From Lachnospiraceae bacterium (lineage in GTDB: Bacteria > Bacillota > Clostridia > Lachnospirales > Lachnospiraceae), in the NCBI GenBank assembly GCA_017617395.1, contig JAFZWG010000087.1, positions 1 through 37,133 of the forward strand: 37,133 nt of DNA, written 5' to 3'. Both the position numbers and the translations under genes were made by a program. Below are positions 8,457 through 16,371 of this stretch, in pieces (position 1 is the first letter of the stretch; every line of letters starts with the position of its first letter). The notes under the pieces were generated by a model that worked only from the letters and a program-made list of their open reading frames with translations, was not told where the DNA came from and did not search any database.

Positions 8457-10873
8457 AACCGGAATACACAGAGGAGGCTTTGCGCATCCTTGACGAGGCG
8501 AAGGAGTTCGCCGCATCGCTGCGTTGCCGTTACGTCGGCACGGAGCACCTGGGATATGTACTGATCACCCGTGCGGGTGTTGTGAGCCAGCTGTTCACGG
8601 ACGAGCAGACGGCGGAATATAAGGACCTTCTTTCCAAGACGCAGACGGAGGGCGGACGGGCTGTAAAGTCCAAGCCGAAGATGACGCCCCGCCTTCGCCT
8701 TGTGTTGGAAAATGCAGAATCCACCGTCCGTATCCTGGGCGACAGCCGCGTTGGTACCGGACACCTGATGCTCGGTCTTCTTCGCGAGAAGAGCTGCACG
8801 GGGTGCCGTCTGGTGTGCAAGGTCGCCGATTCGACACCGGCGAAGCTGTACCCCGAAGTGTTGTGCGTCATGGGTCTTCCGGACGATGTGATGCGCGAGC
8901 AGACGGAGATGTTAAAGGATGGCAAGGCAGGCGGAACGGGGACATTGGAGAACTTCTGCCGGTGCATCAGCTTCGATGCGGAGGACGGCCTTCTGGAACC
9001 CGTAATCGGGCGCGAGGAGGAGACGGACCACCTGATCCGCATTTTGTGCCGCCGTACGAAGAACAATCCGTGCCTGGTCGGTGAGCCCGGCGTCGGCAAG
9101 ACGGCCGTGGTGGAGGGACTTGCGCAGCGGATCGCCGCAGGCAAAGTGCCCGCCGAGATGAAGGGTAAGCTGGTGTTTGAACTGAACGTGACTTCGCTTG
9201 TTGCGGGTTCCCGGTACCGCGGTGATTTCGAGGAGCGCATGAAGCAGCTTTTGGCGGACGCAGCTCAGGGCGGCAACGTCATTTTGTTCATCGACGAGCT
9301 GCACACGGTTGTCGGAGCCGGCAACGCGGAAGGCTCGCTCGACGTTGCGAACATGTTAAAGCCCGCGCTTGCGAGAGGTGAGATCCGCATCATCGGTGCG
9401 ACGACGGCCGAGGAGTACCGCCGCTATATCGAGAAGGATCCGGCGCTTGAGAGGCGCTTTCAGCCGGTCACGGTCGAGGAACCGACCGCGGAGCAGGCAT
9501 TTGATATTCTGAAAGGCATCTGCGACCGCTATGAGTCGCATCACCACGTAAAATACACGGACGATGCGCTTCGCGCGTGCGTTTCGCTCTCCGCCAGATA
9601 TCTGGGAGACCGCAGACTTCCCGACAAGGCGATCGATCTTATGGACGAGGCCGGAAGCCGCGTGCACTTAGCGGCGGCAAAGACGCCTGCCGGAGATGAC
9701 GCATCCACGGCGGAGGCAAAGCTTGCGGAGGCATGCGACGCTGCGCTTCGTGAGGGCAACCGTGAGGAGGCGAGTAAACTTCTTAAGAAGCTTCGCAAGT
9801 TAAAGGCGAAGCCGGCCGGTGAGGCGAAGGACGCGGATGTCCGCGTGGTCGAGCCCGACGTGATCGCACAGATCATCGCACAGAAGACGGGCGTTCCCGC
9901 GGCGCAGATCTCGCAGTCGGAGAGCTCGAGGCTTCTCAAGCTCGAGAGCGAGCTGCACGAGATGGTCATCGGGCAGGAGGAGGCGGTCTCGGCGCTTGCA
10001 AAGGCAATCCGCCGTGGCAGAGTCGGTTTAAAGGACCCGAACCGTCCGGTCGGATCGTTCCTGTTCCTGGGACCTACCGGTGTCGGCAAGACCGAGCTTT
10101 GCAAGGCTCTCGCCAAATGCCTCTTCGGTGACCCGGACGCGATGATCCGCATCGACATGTCCGAGTATATGGAGGCGCACAGCGTCTCGAAGATGATCGG
10201 CAGCCCGCCCGGCTACGTCGGCTTCGAGGCCGGCGGCCAGCTCAGCGAGCGTGTCCGCAGAAAGCCGTACTCGGTGCTTTTGTTCGACGAGATCGAGAAA
10301 GCACATCCGGATGTATTTAACATTTTGCTTCAGATGCTGGACGACGGCCGCATCACGGACTCGAGCGGTCGCCTGGTAGATATGAAAAACACGGTCATCA
10401 TCATGACTTCAAACGCGGGTGCGGAGCGCATCATGAATCCGAAGACGCTCGGATTTGTCTCCGCGGAGGACGCGTCGGCGGATTACCGCCGTATGAAGGA
10501 CGGCGTCATGGAGGAAGTCAAGAGAATTTTCAAACCGGAATTCTTAAACCGAATCGATGACATCGTTGTATTCCACATGCTCACAAAGGACGAGATCCTG
10601 GGTATCTCGCGGCTGTTGTTGCGCCGCTTCGCCGAGCGCTGCAGGGAGGCGCACAACCTGAAGGTTTCCTTCACGGACGCGCTCACGGCGATGGTTGCGG
10701 AGAAGGGCTACGTGCCGCAGTACGGCGCAAGACCCGTCAAGCGCGTGATCGCCGAGCAGGTGGAGGATCCCATGGCGGAGCGTTTGCTGTCCGGCGAGAT
10801 TCCGGAGGGAAGCAGCGTGACCGTGGACTGGGTGAAAGAGAAGGTAACCTTCCGGTGCCGGAGAAGGAGATAG
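8453..10873 (+). CDS. clpC: Clp protease ATPase subunit, ClpC type
   Basis: Hsp100 unfoldase that feeds damaged or regulatory proteins into ClpP in the cytoplasm. The 806-residue protein has a Clp N-domain (about 1-145), a first AAA+ module with Walker A GEPGVGKT at 210-217 and Walker B VILFIDE, a short middle domain (about 410-475, containing a UVR-like helix), and a second AAA+ module with Walker A GPTGVGKT at 540-547. The tripeptide LGF at 666-668 lies where the ClpP-binding loop of ClpC/ClpA/ClpX is expected, so a ClpP partner is likely although clpP is not in the window. It overlaps gntR by four bases and precedes radA, the usual clpC neighbour. No ctsR, mcsA or mcsB is present, so adaptor-arginine-phosphate control, if it exists here, must be encoded elsewhere. 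Confidence 0.93.
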   Translation: MKPEYTEEALRILDEAKEFAASLRCRYVGTEHLGYVLITRAGVVSQLFTDEQTAEYKDLLSKTQTEGGRAVKSKPKMTPRLRLVLENAESTVRILGDSRVGTGHLMLGLLREKSCTGCRLVCKVADSTPAKLYPEVLCVMGLPDDVMREQTEMLKDGKAGGTGTLENFCRCISFDAEDGLLEPVIGREEETDHLIRILCRRTKNNPCLVGEPGVGKTAVVEGLAQRIAAGKVPAEMKGKLVFELNVTSLVAGSRYRGDFEERMKQLLADAAQGGNVILFIDELHTVVGAGNAEGSLDVANMLKPALARGEIRIIGATTAEEYRRYIEKDPALERRFQPVTVEEPTAEQAFDILKGICDRYESHHHVKYTDDALRACVSLSARYLGDRRLPDKAIDLMDEAGSRVHLAAAKTPAGDDASTAEAKLAEACDAALREGNREEASKLLKKLRKLKAKPAGEAKDADVRVVEPDVIAQIIAQKTGVPAAQISQSESSRLLKLESELHEMVIGQEEAVSALAKAIRRGRVGLKDPNRPVGSFLFLGPTGVGKTELCKALAKCLFGDPDAMIRIDMSEYMEAHSVSKMIGSPPGYVGFEAGGQLSERVRRKPYSVLLFDEIEKAHPDVFNILLQMLDDGRITDSSGRLVDMKNTVIIMTSNAGAERIMNPKTLGFVSAEDASADYRRMKDGVMEEVKRIFKPEFLNRIDDIVVFHMLTKDEILGISRLLLRRFAERCREAHNLKVSFTDALTAMVAEKGYVPQYGARPVKRVIAEQVEDPMAERLLSGEIPEGSSVTVDWVKEKVTFRCRRRR

Positions 10874-10879
10874 TTGGCA

Positions 10880-12241
10880 ATGGCGAAGGAGAAGACAGTA
10901 TTTTTCTGCTCGGAGTGCGGGACGGAGTTTCCGAAGTGGCTCGGGCAGTGTCCCGCGTGCAAGGCATGGGGTACGCTTGTTGAGGCGCCGAAGACGAAAC
11001 CGTCCGCGGACCTTCCTCTGGGCGGCCTGTCCGGGAAGAAGGTCAAGCCGGTGAGCCTTCGGGACGTCGATGTCACGGAGGAGCCGAGGACCAAAACGGG
11101 GATGGAGGAGCTGGACCGCGTGCTCGGCGGCGGTATCGTTGCCGGTTCGCTGGTGCTCGCGTCGGGTGACCCGGGCATCGGCAAGTCCACACTCTTACTG
11201 CAGATGTGCCGCAATCTTGCGGCAAACGGGACGTCGGTTTTGTACGTTTCGGGCGAGGAGTCGCTTGCACAGATCAAGCTTCGCGCGATGCGCATCGGCG
11301 AGTGTTCGGACCGGTTGTTGTTCCTCTCCGAGACCGACATGGGTGCGATTGCGGACCAGATTCTTACGCTGCACCCCGAGGTCGTGATCATCGACTCGGT
11401 GCAGACGATGTCGATGACCGGAAGCAGCGGAGCGCCCGGCGGGCCTGTGCAGATTCGCGAGATCACCGCATATCTGATGCGGATCGCGAAGGAGGAGGCA
11501 ATCTCCGTATTCTTAGTCGGTCACGTGACCAAGGACGGTGTTGTCGCGGGTCCGAAGATGCTTGAGCATATGGTGGATACCGTGCTGTATTTCGAGGGCG
11601 ACTCGACGACGTCGTACCGCATTTTACGCGCGGTCAAAAACCGCTTCGGCTCGACCAATGAGATCGGTGTGTTTGAGATGCGCGGGGACGGCCTGCAGGA
11701 GGTTCTCAATCCGTCGGAGCACATGCTTCGCGGTATGCCCGAGAACGAGCCGGGATCGGTTGTCGCCGTGACGATGGAAGGGACGAGACCGATTCTTGTG
11801 GAGGTGCAGGCGCTTGTCTGCAAGACGAACTATTCCCAGCCGCGCCGCACGACGGCAGGAACGGATTTAAACCGCCTCAACATCCTGACGGCGGTGATGC
11901 AGCGAAGGACCGGCGTGGAGATCGGGCAGTGCGATACATATGTCAACATTGCCGGCGGTATGCGCGTCACGGAGCCCGCGCTGGACCTGCCGATCATTCT
12001 GGCGCTGTGGTCGTGTTATCGCAACCGGCCGCTCGAGCCGCACACGGTTGCATTCGGCGAGGTCGGTCTGACCGGTGAGCTTCGCTCTGTCACACAGCCT
12101 CTGCTGCGTGTTCGCGAGGCGATGAAGCTCGGGTACCGGTCGGTGATCTTAGCGCAGTCCGACTGCGACAGCATTCGTTCGCAGGTGCCTGCGGACATCA
12201 AATTGTACGGACTTCGAAACATCGGTGATCTTAAGAAATAA
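10880..12241 (+). CDS. radA: DNA repair protein RadA (Sms)
   Basis: Hexameric DnaB-like helicase that promotes branch migration during recombinational repair. The 453-residue protein has a C4 zinc finger (Cys 10, 13, 24, 27), a RecA-like ATPase core with Walker A GDPGIGKS at 96-103, the RadA signature KNRFG at 253-257 and a C-terminal Lon-protease-like domain (about 280-450). An in-frame TTG at 10874 directly abuts the clpC stop. The ATG at 10880, ten bases after AAGGAG, gives the standard MAKEKTVFFC start and is preferred. It is co-transcribed with clpC and followed after 11 bases by the lipoprotein gene. Confidence 0.96.
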   Translation: MAKEKTVFFCSECGTEFPKWLGQCPACKAWGTLVEAPKTKPSADLPLGGLSGKKVKPVSLRDVDVTEEPRTKTGMEELDRVLGGGIVAGSLVLASGDPGIGKSTLLLQMCRNLAANGTSVLYVSGEESLAQIKLRAMRIGECSDRLLFLSETDMGAIADQILTLHPEVVIIDSVQTMSMTGSSGAPGGPVQIREITAYLMRIAKEEAISVFLVGHVTKDGVVAGPKMLEHMVDTVLYFEGDSTTSYRILRAVKNRFGSTNEIGVFEMRGDGLQEVLNPSEHMLRGMPENEPGSVVAVTMEGTRPILVEVQALVCKTNYSQPRRTTAGTDLNRLNILTAVMQRRTGVEIGQCDTYVNIAGGMRVTEPALDLPIILALWSCYRNRPLEPHTVAFGEVGLTGELRSVTQPLLRVREAMKLGYRSVILAQSDCDSIRSQVPADIKLYGLRNIGDLKK

Positions 12242-12252
12242 GCGGGGGAACT

Positions 12253-13644
12253 ATGAAGAAAAGACTATGCGCGGCACTTCTGGTGTGCGCGATGCTTGCC
12301 GGATGCGGCAAGAAGAAGCCGGTCTCCAACGTCACGCTCATGGAAACGACGCAGTACGAGCATGCGATTCACGCATTGGCCGACCAGGGCGGACAGAAGA
12401 CGGTCGAGCCCGAGAAGGACAAGGACGGTTTTATCATTGTCAACGACACGGTGTACGTGGCTTCGAACACGCTGAACATTCGTGTTGAGCCGAGCGCGGA
12501 TTCGAATCTGGTGAAGGCCGTTGCGTACGGAACGAAGCTACAGCGCACGGGCATCGGCGAGAACGGCTGGGACCGGGTGTATTTTGAGAATGTAACCGCC
12601 TACGTCAGCAACGAGTATATCACGACGCTCACGGTTCAGGAGAACCGCACGTTCGAGTATTCGACGATGATGCTCTCCGTCGTGGACACGTCGCGGCAGA
12701 TTTACAGCTACGACTCCATGGTGGAAGACCTCGCGGAGCTGAAGGAGCGCTACGGCGAGCACATGAAGCTCAACAGCATCGGCTCGACGAAGGACAACCG
12801 CAGTATCTACGAGATCGTCATCGGCAATCCGGAGACGGCGAAGAAGCATATTTTCTTCTGTGCCGGAATCTGCGGCGCCGAATACATGTCGTCGCTTCTG
12901 TGCATGAAGCAGGCGGAGTATTGTCTGTGCTATTACGACACGGGCGTTTACAATGGATTTGCCTACAAGGAGCTCTGTGAAAATGCCTGCATCCACGTGA
13001 TCCCGATGCTCAATCCCGACAGCGTGACCATCAGCCAGGAATACCTGGCCTGCGTGCGGGATGAGCAGATTGTCGCGGACCTCAAGAAGTGGTTTGAGCG
13101 CGACAAGGTGAAGGGCGGAAAGAACAACTCGCTGGAGAACTACCTGATGTTCTTCTATGCGAACGCGAACGGCGTCGACCTTCGCCGCAACTTCCGCTAT
13201 CAATGGGACAACCTCGGCTCCGACATTCCGACGGAACCGACGTCGGAGGGATACCCCGGAGCGGGAGCGGAGAGCGAGCCGGAGACGAAGGCGCTGCTGC
13301 GGCAGCTGACCGGCGTGACACCGGATCTGATTGTAACGTACCATACGTCGGGAGCGAAGATCACCTACAACTTCGGACAGGCCGAGCCGAAGCTTTCGAT
13401 CGCCAAGCGCTATGCGGAGGCGGCAGCGGGAATCATGAATTATGAGGTTGTCTCGGCCAACGCGGGAGTTTCCGCATACGGTTCGTACGAAGGCTACTGC
13501 GCGGCGGAGCGCGGAATCCCCACACTGGAGATTGCACTCGGCAACGGCAACACGCCGCTGTCGCTAAATGAGTTTAATTCCATCTGGAATGCATGCAGAG
13601 AGTCCTGGGCCGTGCTGCAGCTCGCGGTAATCAACAACAAATAG
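12253..13644 (+). CDS. Lipoprotein with SH3 and altered M14 zinc-peptidase domains
   Basis: Predicted membrane-anchored lipoprotein of 463 residues. It has a lipobox LAGC with Cys18, a bacterial SH3 domain (about 66-124, with LNIRVEPSADSN and WDRVYF), then a carboxypeptidase-like M14 domain (about 155-460). SH3 plus M14 suggests cell-wall peptide hydrolysis. Compared with the family pattern from memory, the first zinc motif HxxE reads C207-G-A-E210, so the ligand His is Cys. The second ligand His (H364, in TYHTSG) and the catalytic Glu (E426, in TLEIALG) are present. The usual DLNRNF reads DLRRNF (309-314), replacing the Asn that normally helps bind the substrate carboxylate. It may use a Cys-containing metal site or be a non-catalytic binder. 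It is probably part of the clpC-radA operon. Confidence 0.85.
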   Translation: MKKRLCAALLVCAMLAGCGKKKPVSNVTLMETTQYEHAIHALADQGGQKTVEPEKDKDGFIIVNDTVYVASNTLNIRVEPSADSNLVKAVAYGTKLQRTGIGENGWDRVYFENVTAYVSNEYITTLTVQENRTFEYSTMMLSVVDTSRQIYSYDSMVEDLAELKERYGEHMKLNSIGSTKDNRSIYEIVIGNPETAKKHIFFCAGICGAEYMSSLLCMKQAEYCLCYYDTGVYNGFAYKELCENACIHVIPMLNPDSVTISQEYLACVRDEQIVADLKKWFERDKVKGGKNNSLENYLMFFYANANGVDLRRNFRYQWDNLGSDIPTEPTSEGYPGAGAESEPETKALLRQLTGVTPDLIVTYHTSGAKITYNFGQAEPKLSIAKRYAEAAAGIMNYEVVSANAGVSAYGSYEGYCAAERGIPTLEIALGNGNTPLSLNEFNSIWNACRESWAVLQLAVINNK

Positions 13645-13699
13645 TCCCCGCCCCGGGAACGGGGAGCACCGGTTAGCACCGTGTAAAAAGGAGTAAGCG

Positions 13700-14854
13700 A
13701 TGAAGATTGTCTTGTTAATGATCGTAGTCCTGATTTCGTTTATCCTGACTCGAATCTATTACGGCAAACACTGGAAGAAGCGTCTGCAGGTGTCCCTGCA
13801 GTTCAGCCAGGAGACCGCCCACGAAGGGGAGTGGGTCTCGCTGGAGGAGGTCATCACGAACAATAAGGCGATGCCGCTTCCCGCATTGAAGGTAAAATTC
13901 CAGCTGTCCCGTTTTATGGTGATCGAGAATCAGGACATGAAGCATGTCACGGACCACTACTACCGGAACGACCTCTTCTCCATCGGCGGTTTCAAGCAGG
14001 TGACACGCCGGATTCCCGTGATGGCAACAAGGAGAGGACCGTACCGCGTGGACGGCGTGCAGGTTGTCGGCAGCGACATCTTCTTCTCCAAGCAGCACGC
14101 GTGGATTCTGGAATCCTCGACGCAGCTGTTGGTGACGCCGAAGAACTACACGATCGGCACGGGCGACCTTCCGTTCCGCACCATGTGGGGCGACGTCGTT
14201 TCGAAGTTGAAGCTGTATGAAGACTTTTCCGCATTTGCCGGACTCCGCGATTATCAGCCCGGCGACCCGATTCAGAAGATCAACTGGAAGGCATCGGCCA
14301 AGTCCGGTGACTGGCAGGTCAACTATTACGATACAACCATGGACAAGCGTCTCCACATCGTTCTGCACGCGGAGCGCGGTCCCATGTCCCACGAGGAAGA
14401 GCTTCGCGAGGAGCTTCTGCGACTGGGCGTAAGCTTCACCTCGTCGGCGCTCTCCATCGGACAGAGCGTGTCTTTGGAGTGCAATGTCTCCGGAAGTGAC
14501 GGCGGAACGCCGTTGATGGTTCCCGAGGGAAGCTCGATGGGTCATCTGAGCACGATCGAGATCGGTCTGGCCGGCATCGATTACGAGACCATCTTCGATG
14601 CAAAGCGCATGCAGCAGGCGATGCGTGAGCGCATGGAGCTCGGCGACGGCAACGATTTTTCTGCAGAGGAAGAGAACTACAACACCAGCGTTTTGTATAT
14701 CACCTACTCGCTCCGTCCGGAGTTTGAGAAGCGCATCCGCGCGAGAATCCGCACCGGCGCACCGTGCTGTCTGGTCATCATCGGAGAGAAACTTCCGACA
14801 CTTCCGCAGGAATTGATGGGCTGTACGGCGCTGTGGACGCCGAGAAACTTGTAG
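13700..14854 (+). CDS. DUF58 domain protein
   Basis: Membrane-anchored protein of 384 residues with one N-terminal helix (about 3-17, VLLMIVVLISFIL) and a long soluble part. The family signature LRDYQPGDPIQKINWKASAK lies near residues 180-200 and identifies DUF58, a von Willebrand A-like family usually paired with MoxR ATPases and transglutaminase-like proteins. The exact function is not known; related loci are thought to act in envelope-protein or metal-complex assembly. GGAG at 13690-13693 precedes the ATG. The 55-base gap before it holds a small GC hairpin (13645-13650 with 13660-13665) but no promoter that I can see. The next gene follows after nine bases. Confidence 0.85.
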   Translation: MKIVLLMIVVLISFILTRIYYGKHWKKRLQVSLQFSQETAHEGEWVSLEEVITNNKAMPLPALKVKFQLSRFMVIENQDMKHVTDHYYRNDLFSIGGFKQVTRRIPVMATRRGPYRVDGVQVVGSDIFFSKQHAWILESSTQLLVTPKNYTIGTGDLPFRTMWGDVVSKLKLYEDFSAFAGLRDYQPGDPIQKINWKASAKSGDWQVNYYDTTMDKRLHIVLHAERGPMSHEEELREELLRLGVSFTSSALSIGQSVSLECNVSGSDGGTPLMVPEGSSMGHLSTIEIGLAGIDYETIFDAKRMQQAMRERMELGDGNDFSAEEENYNTSVLYITYSLRPEFEKRIRARIRTGAPCCLVIIGEKLPTLPQELMGCTALWTPRNL

Positions 14855-14863
14855 GAGGTTGCC

Positions 14864-15946
14864 ATGAGAGATCAATTTCGAATTGAACGATATGAGATGC
14901 AGCTGCTGCGCATCCGGTTTCTTTCGGTCGGCATGACGTTGTATGCGCTGGCGGCAATTTACCTGCGCATTCCGTTTAAGGATCGTCTGTGGATGCTCTT
15001 CGGCGGTTTGTTCCTCGCGCTTTTGATCTTCTGGGGATTGTCCGGAATGGTCGGAAGCACCGTAGGAAAGAAGAGCAAGCGCGGTAAGGAGCTCACGTTC
15101 CTTCCGATCGGCGTCGGTATTCTGGCAGCGGTCATCGTCGCCGAGTACCTCGACAAGACCGAGCTGTTCTGGATGGAATCGTTTACATTGATTCTGTTCC
15201 TGGCGGTCAACATTTACGCAATCTATCTGACCAATTACGTGCGCTTTGTGTATGCGAACCGCGACGCCGATTACATGGCGGTTTACCACGTGACGCTCGG
15301 CAATACGCGCGCATATCGGCTGTGGTACATGATCACGGTATTTGCCGTTTTGTCCGTCGCAATCCTGCCCATCTGGGGACTGTTTGACGGTGCATGGTCG
15401 AACCTTTTGAAATCGCAGAAGACACCCACGGAGATCACCGCGACTCCAACGCCGATTTCGGAGGATGTCGATCCGACGCAGCAGGAGATTATCACCCCGG
15501 CGCCGGTGCAGCATGATTCCACGGGCAATCTGGCCTGGATCGGTGTTCTGATCAAGATTTTCCTTGCGGCCTGCATCATTCTGTCTGCATTTTTTATCGC
15601 CAAATCCATGCTTTCGAGGATTACCGATGCGAAGACCAGTATGGAGACCGACCGTGTCATCGACCTAAAGCGGATTCTCATCCCCATTCAGGAGGAGACG
15701 GTCCGCCTTCGCGATGACAATGTCTACGATGAGAATACTTATGCGCGCCGCATTCGACGGACCTTCAAGCGCACGGTGTTCGACCGCTTCGGCGACGTCG
15801 ATATCCCCGAGCTGACGCCGACGGATCTCCTCGGCAAGGAGTCCGAAGGCAGCGATGTTCTTCTCGAAAAATACGAAAAAGCCCGCTACTCGGATATCCC
15901 CTGTACGGCCGATGACGTGAAGGCCGTCCGCGAGCCGAAGAAGTAG
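14864..15946 (+). CDS. Multi-pass membrane protein with DUF4129-like C-terminus
   Basis: The 360-residue protein has about six hydrophobic segments: four in the first 130 residues (for example FLSVGMTLYALAAIYL and FLPIGVGILAAVIVAEYL), one near 148-170 and one near 223-245. Between the last two is a Thr/Pro-rich external stretch. The charged cytoplasmic tail (about 255-360) with YARRIRRTFKRTVF and LLEKYEKARYSDIPCTADDV resembles the DUF4129 module found at the end of bacterial transglutaminase-like membrane proteins. No transglutaminase Cys-His-Asp domain is present. GGAGG precedes the ATG. Its partner is the DUF58 gene nine bases upstream. A MoxR gene, usual in such clusters, is missing. The family call is moderate and the function unknown. 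Confidence 0.65.
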   Translation: MRDQFRIERYEMQLLRIRFLSVGMTLYALAAIYLRIPFKDRLWMLFGGLFLALLIFWGLSGMVGSTVGKKSKRGKELTFLPIGVGILAAVIVAEYLDKTELFWMESFTLILFLAVNIYAIYLTNYVRFVYANRDADYMAVYHVTLGNTRAYRLWYMITVFAVLSVAILPIWGLFDGAWSNLLKSQKTPTEITATPTPISEDVDPTQQEIITPAPVQHDSTGNLAWIGVLIKIFLAACIILSAFFIAKSMLSRITDAKTSMETDRVIDLKRILIPIQEETVRLRDDNVYDENTYARRIRRTFKRTVFDRFGDVDIPELTPTDLLGKESEGSDVLLEKYEKARYSDIPCTADDVKAVREPKK

Positions 15947-15992
15947 CGAAAGCCTGCGGTTTGCCGCATGACTAAAAATGCAAAATTTTCTC

Positions 15993-16021
15993 TTGACATT
16001 TCGAAAATCGTGTTGTACCAT
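15993..16021 (+). promoter_or_regulatory. Promoter of the T-box leader
   Basis: TTGACA at 15993-15998, a 17-base spacer and TACCAT at 16016-16021. AT-rich DNA precedes the -35. Transcription would start near 16028, just before Stem I of the leader. Confidence 0.75.
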
Positions 16022-16027
16022 AGCGTC

Positions 16028-16325
16028 CAACAGGGTTTTATCCCATTTTGCGAAAAGCTGGGAAGAGGAGCAGTACTTTTGCCGCTGGTTCAGAAAGCTG
16101 CCGGTTGATGCGAGGCAGTCGATGATGCAGAAGGAACTCACCTCGGAGCTGCCGATTGAAGGCCTTTAGGGCTGTGTAGATTGTGCCGGAGTCCAACCGT
16201 TACGAATGGAAGAGCATCGACTACGGTCCGTGCCCGATTGAGTGCATGAGAAATCATGAAATAGAGTGGTACCGCGCTAATTTGCGTCTCTATCTTCCCG
16301 GAGGAAGATAGGGACGTTTTTGTTT
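16028..16325 (+). promoter_or_regulatory. T-box riboswitch leader, specifier CUC (leucine)
   Basis: tRNA-sensing leader RNA. The T-box sequence AGAGTGGTACCGCG is at 16263-16276. Its UGGU bulge would pair with the acceptor end ACCA of a tRNA with discriminator A, as in tRNA-Leu. In Stem I, CTTTTGC (16076-16082) pairs with GCAGAAG (16127-16133), and a distal stem pairs 16097-16102 with 16114-16119. Right after the first of these comes GAA-CTC-A-CCTCGGAG. Aligned with the glyQS leader as I remember it (GGC-A-TTCTTGAG), the specifier is CTC at 16137-16139, decoding Leu. The antiterminator forms from ATAGAG (16261-16266) with CTCTAT (16288-16293). Uncharged tRNA-Leu should switch on the downstream gene. 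This fills the 425-base region between the DUF4129-like gene and the fusion gene. Confidence 0.9.
16285..16325 (+). terminator. Regulated terminator of the T-box leader
   Basis: A 14-bp stem (16285-16298 with 16303-16316, one G-T pair) with a four-base loop is followed by TTTTTGTTT. Its 5' arm contains the CTCTAT segment used by the competing antiterminator, which is the standard T-box transcription switch. Confidence 0.92.
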
Positions 16326-16371
16326 CTCCGGGTCAATCGGCAAGAACACAAAAGACGAAAGGAAGAAACAC

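Noticed and set aside
13715-15514. Reverse-strand open frame of 599 codons opposite the DUF58 and DUF4129-like genes
   Set aside because: No domain, no ribosome-binding site, composition typical of a shadow frame. The forward genes have good start signals.
15978-16169. Short forward frame inside the T-box leader, considered as a leader peptide
   Set aside because: It overlaps Stem I, has no ribosome-binding site, and its start would precede the predicted transcription start.
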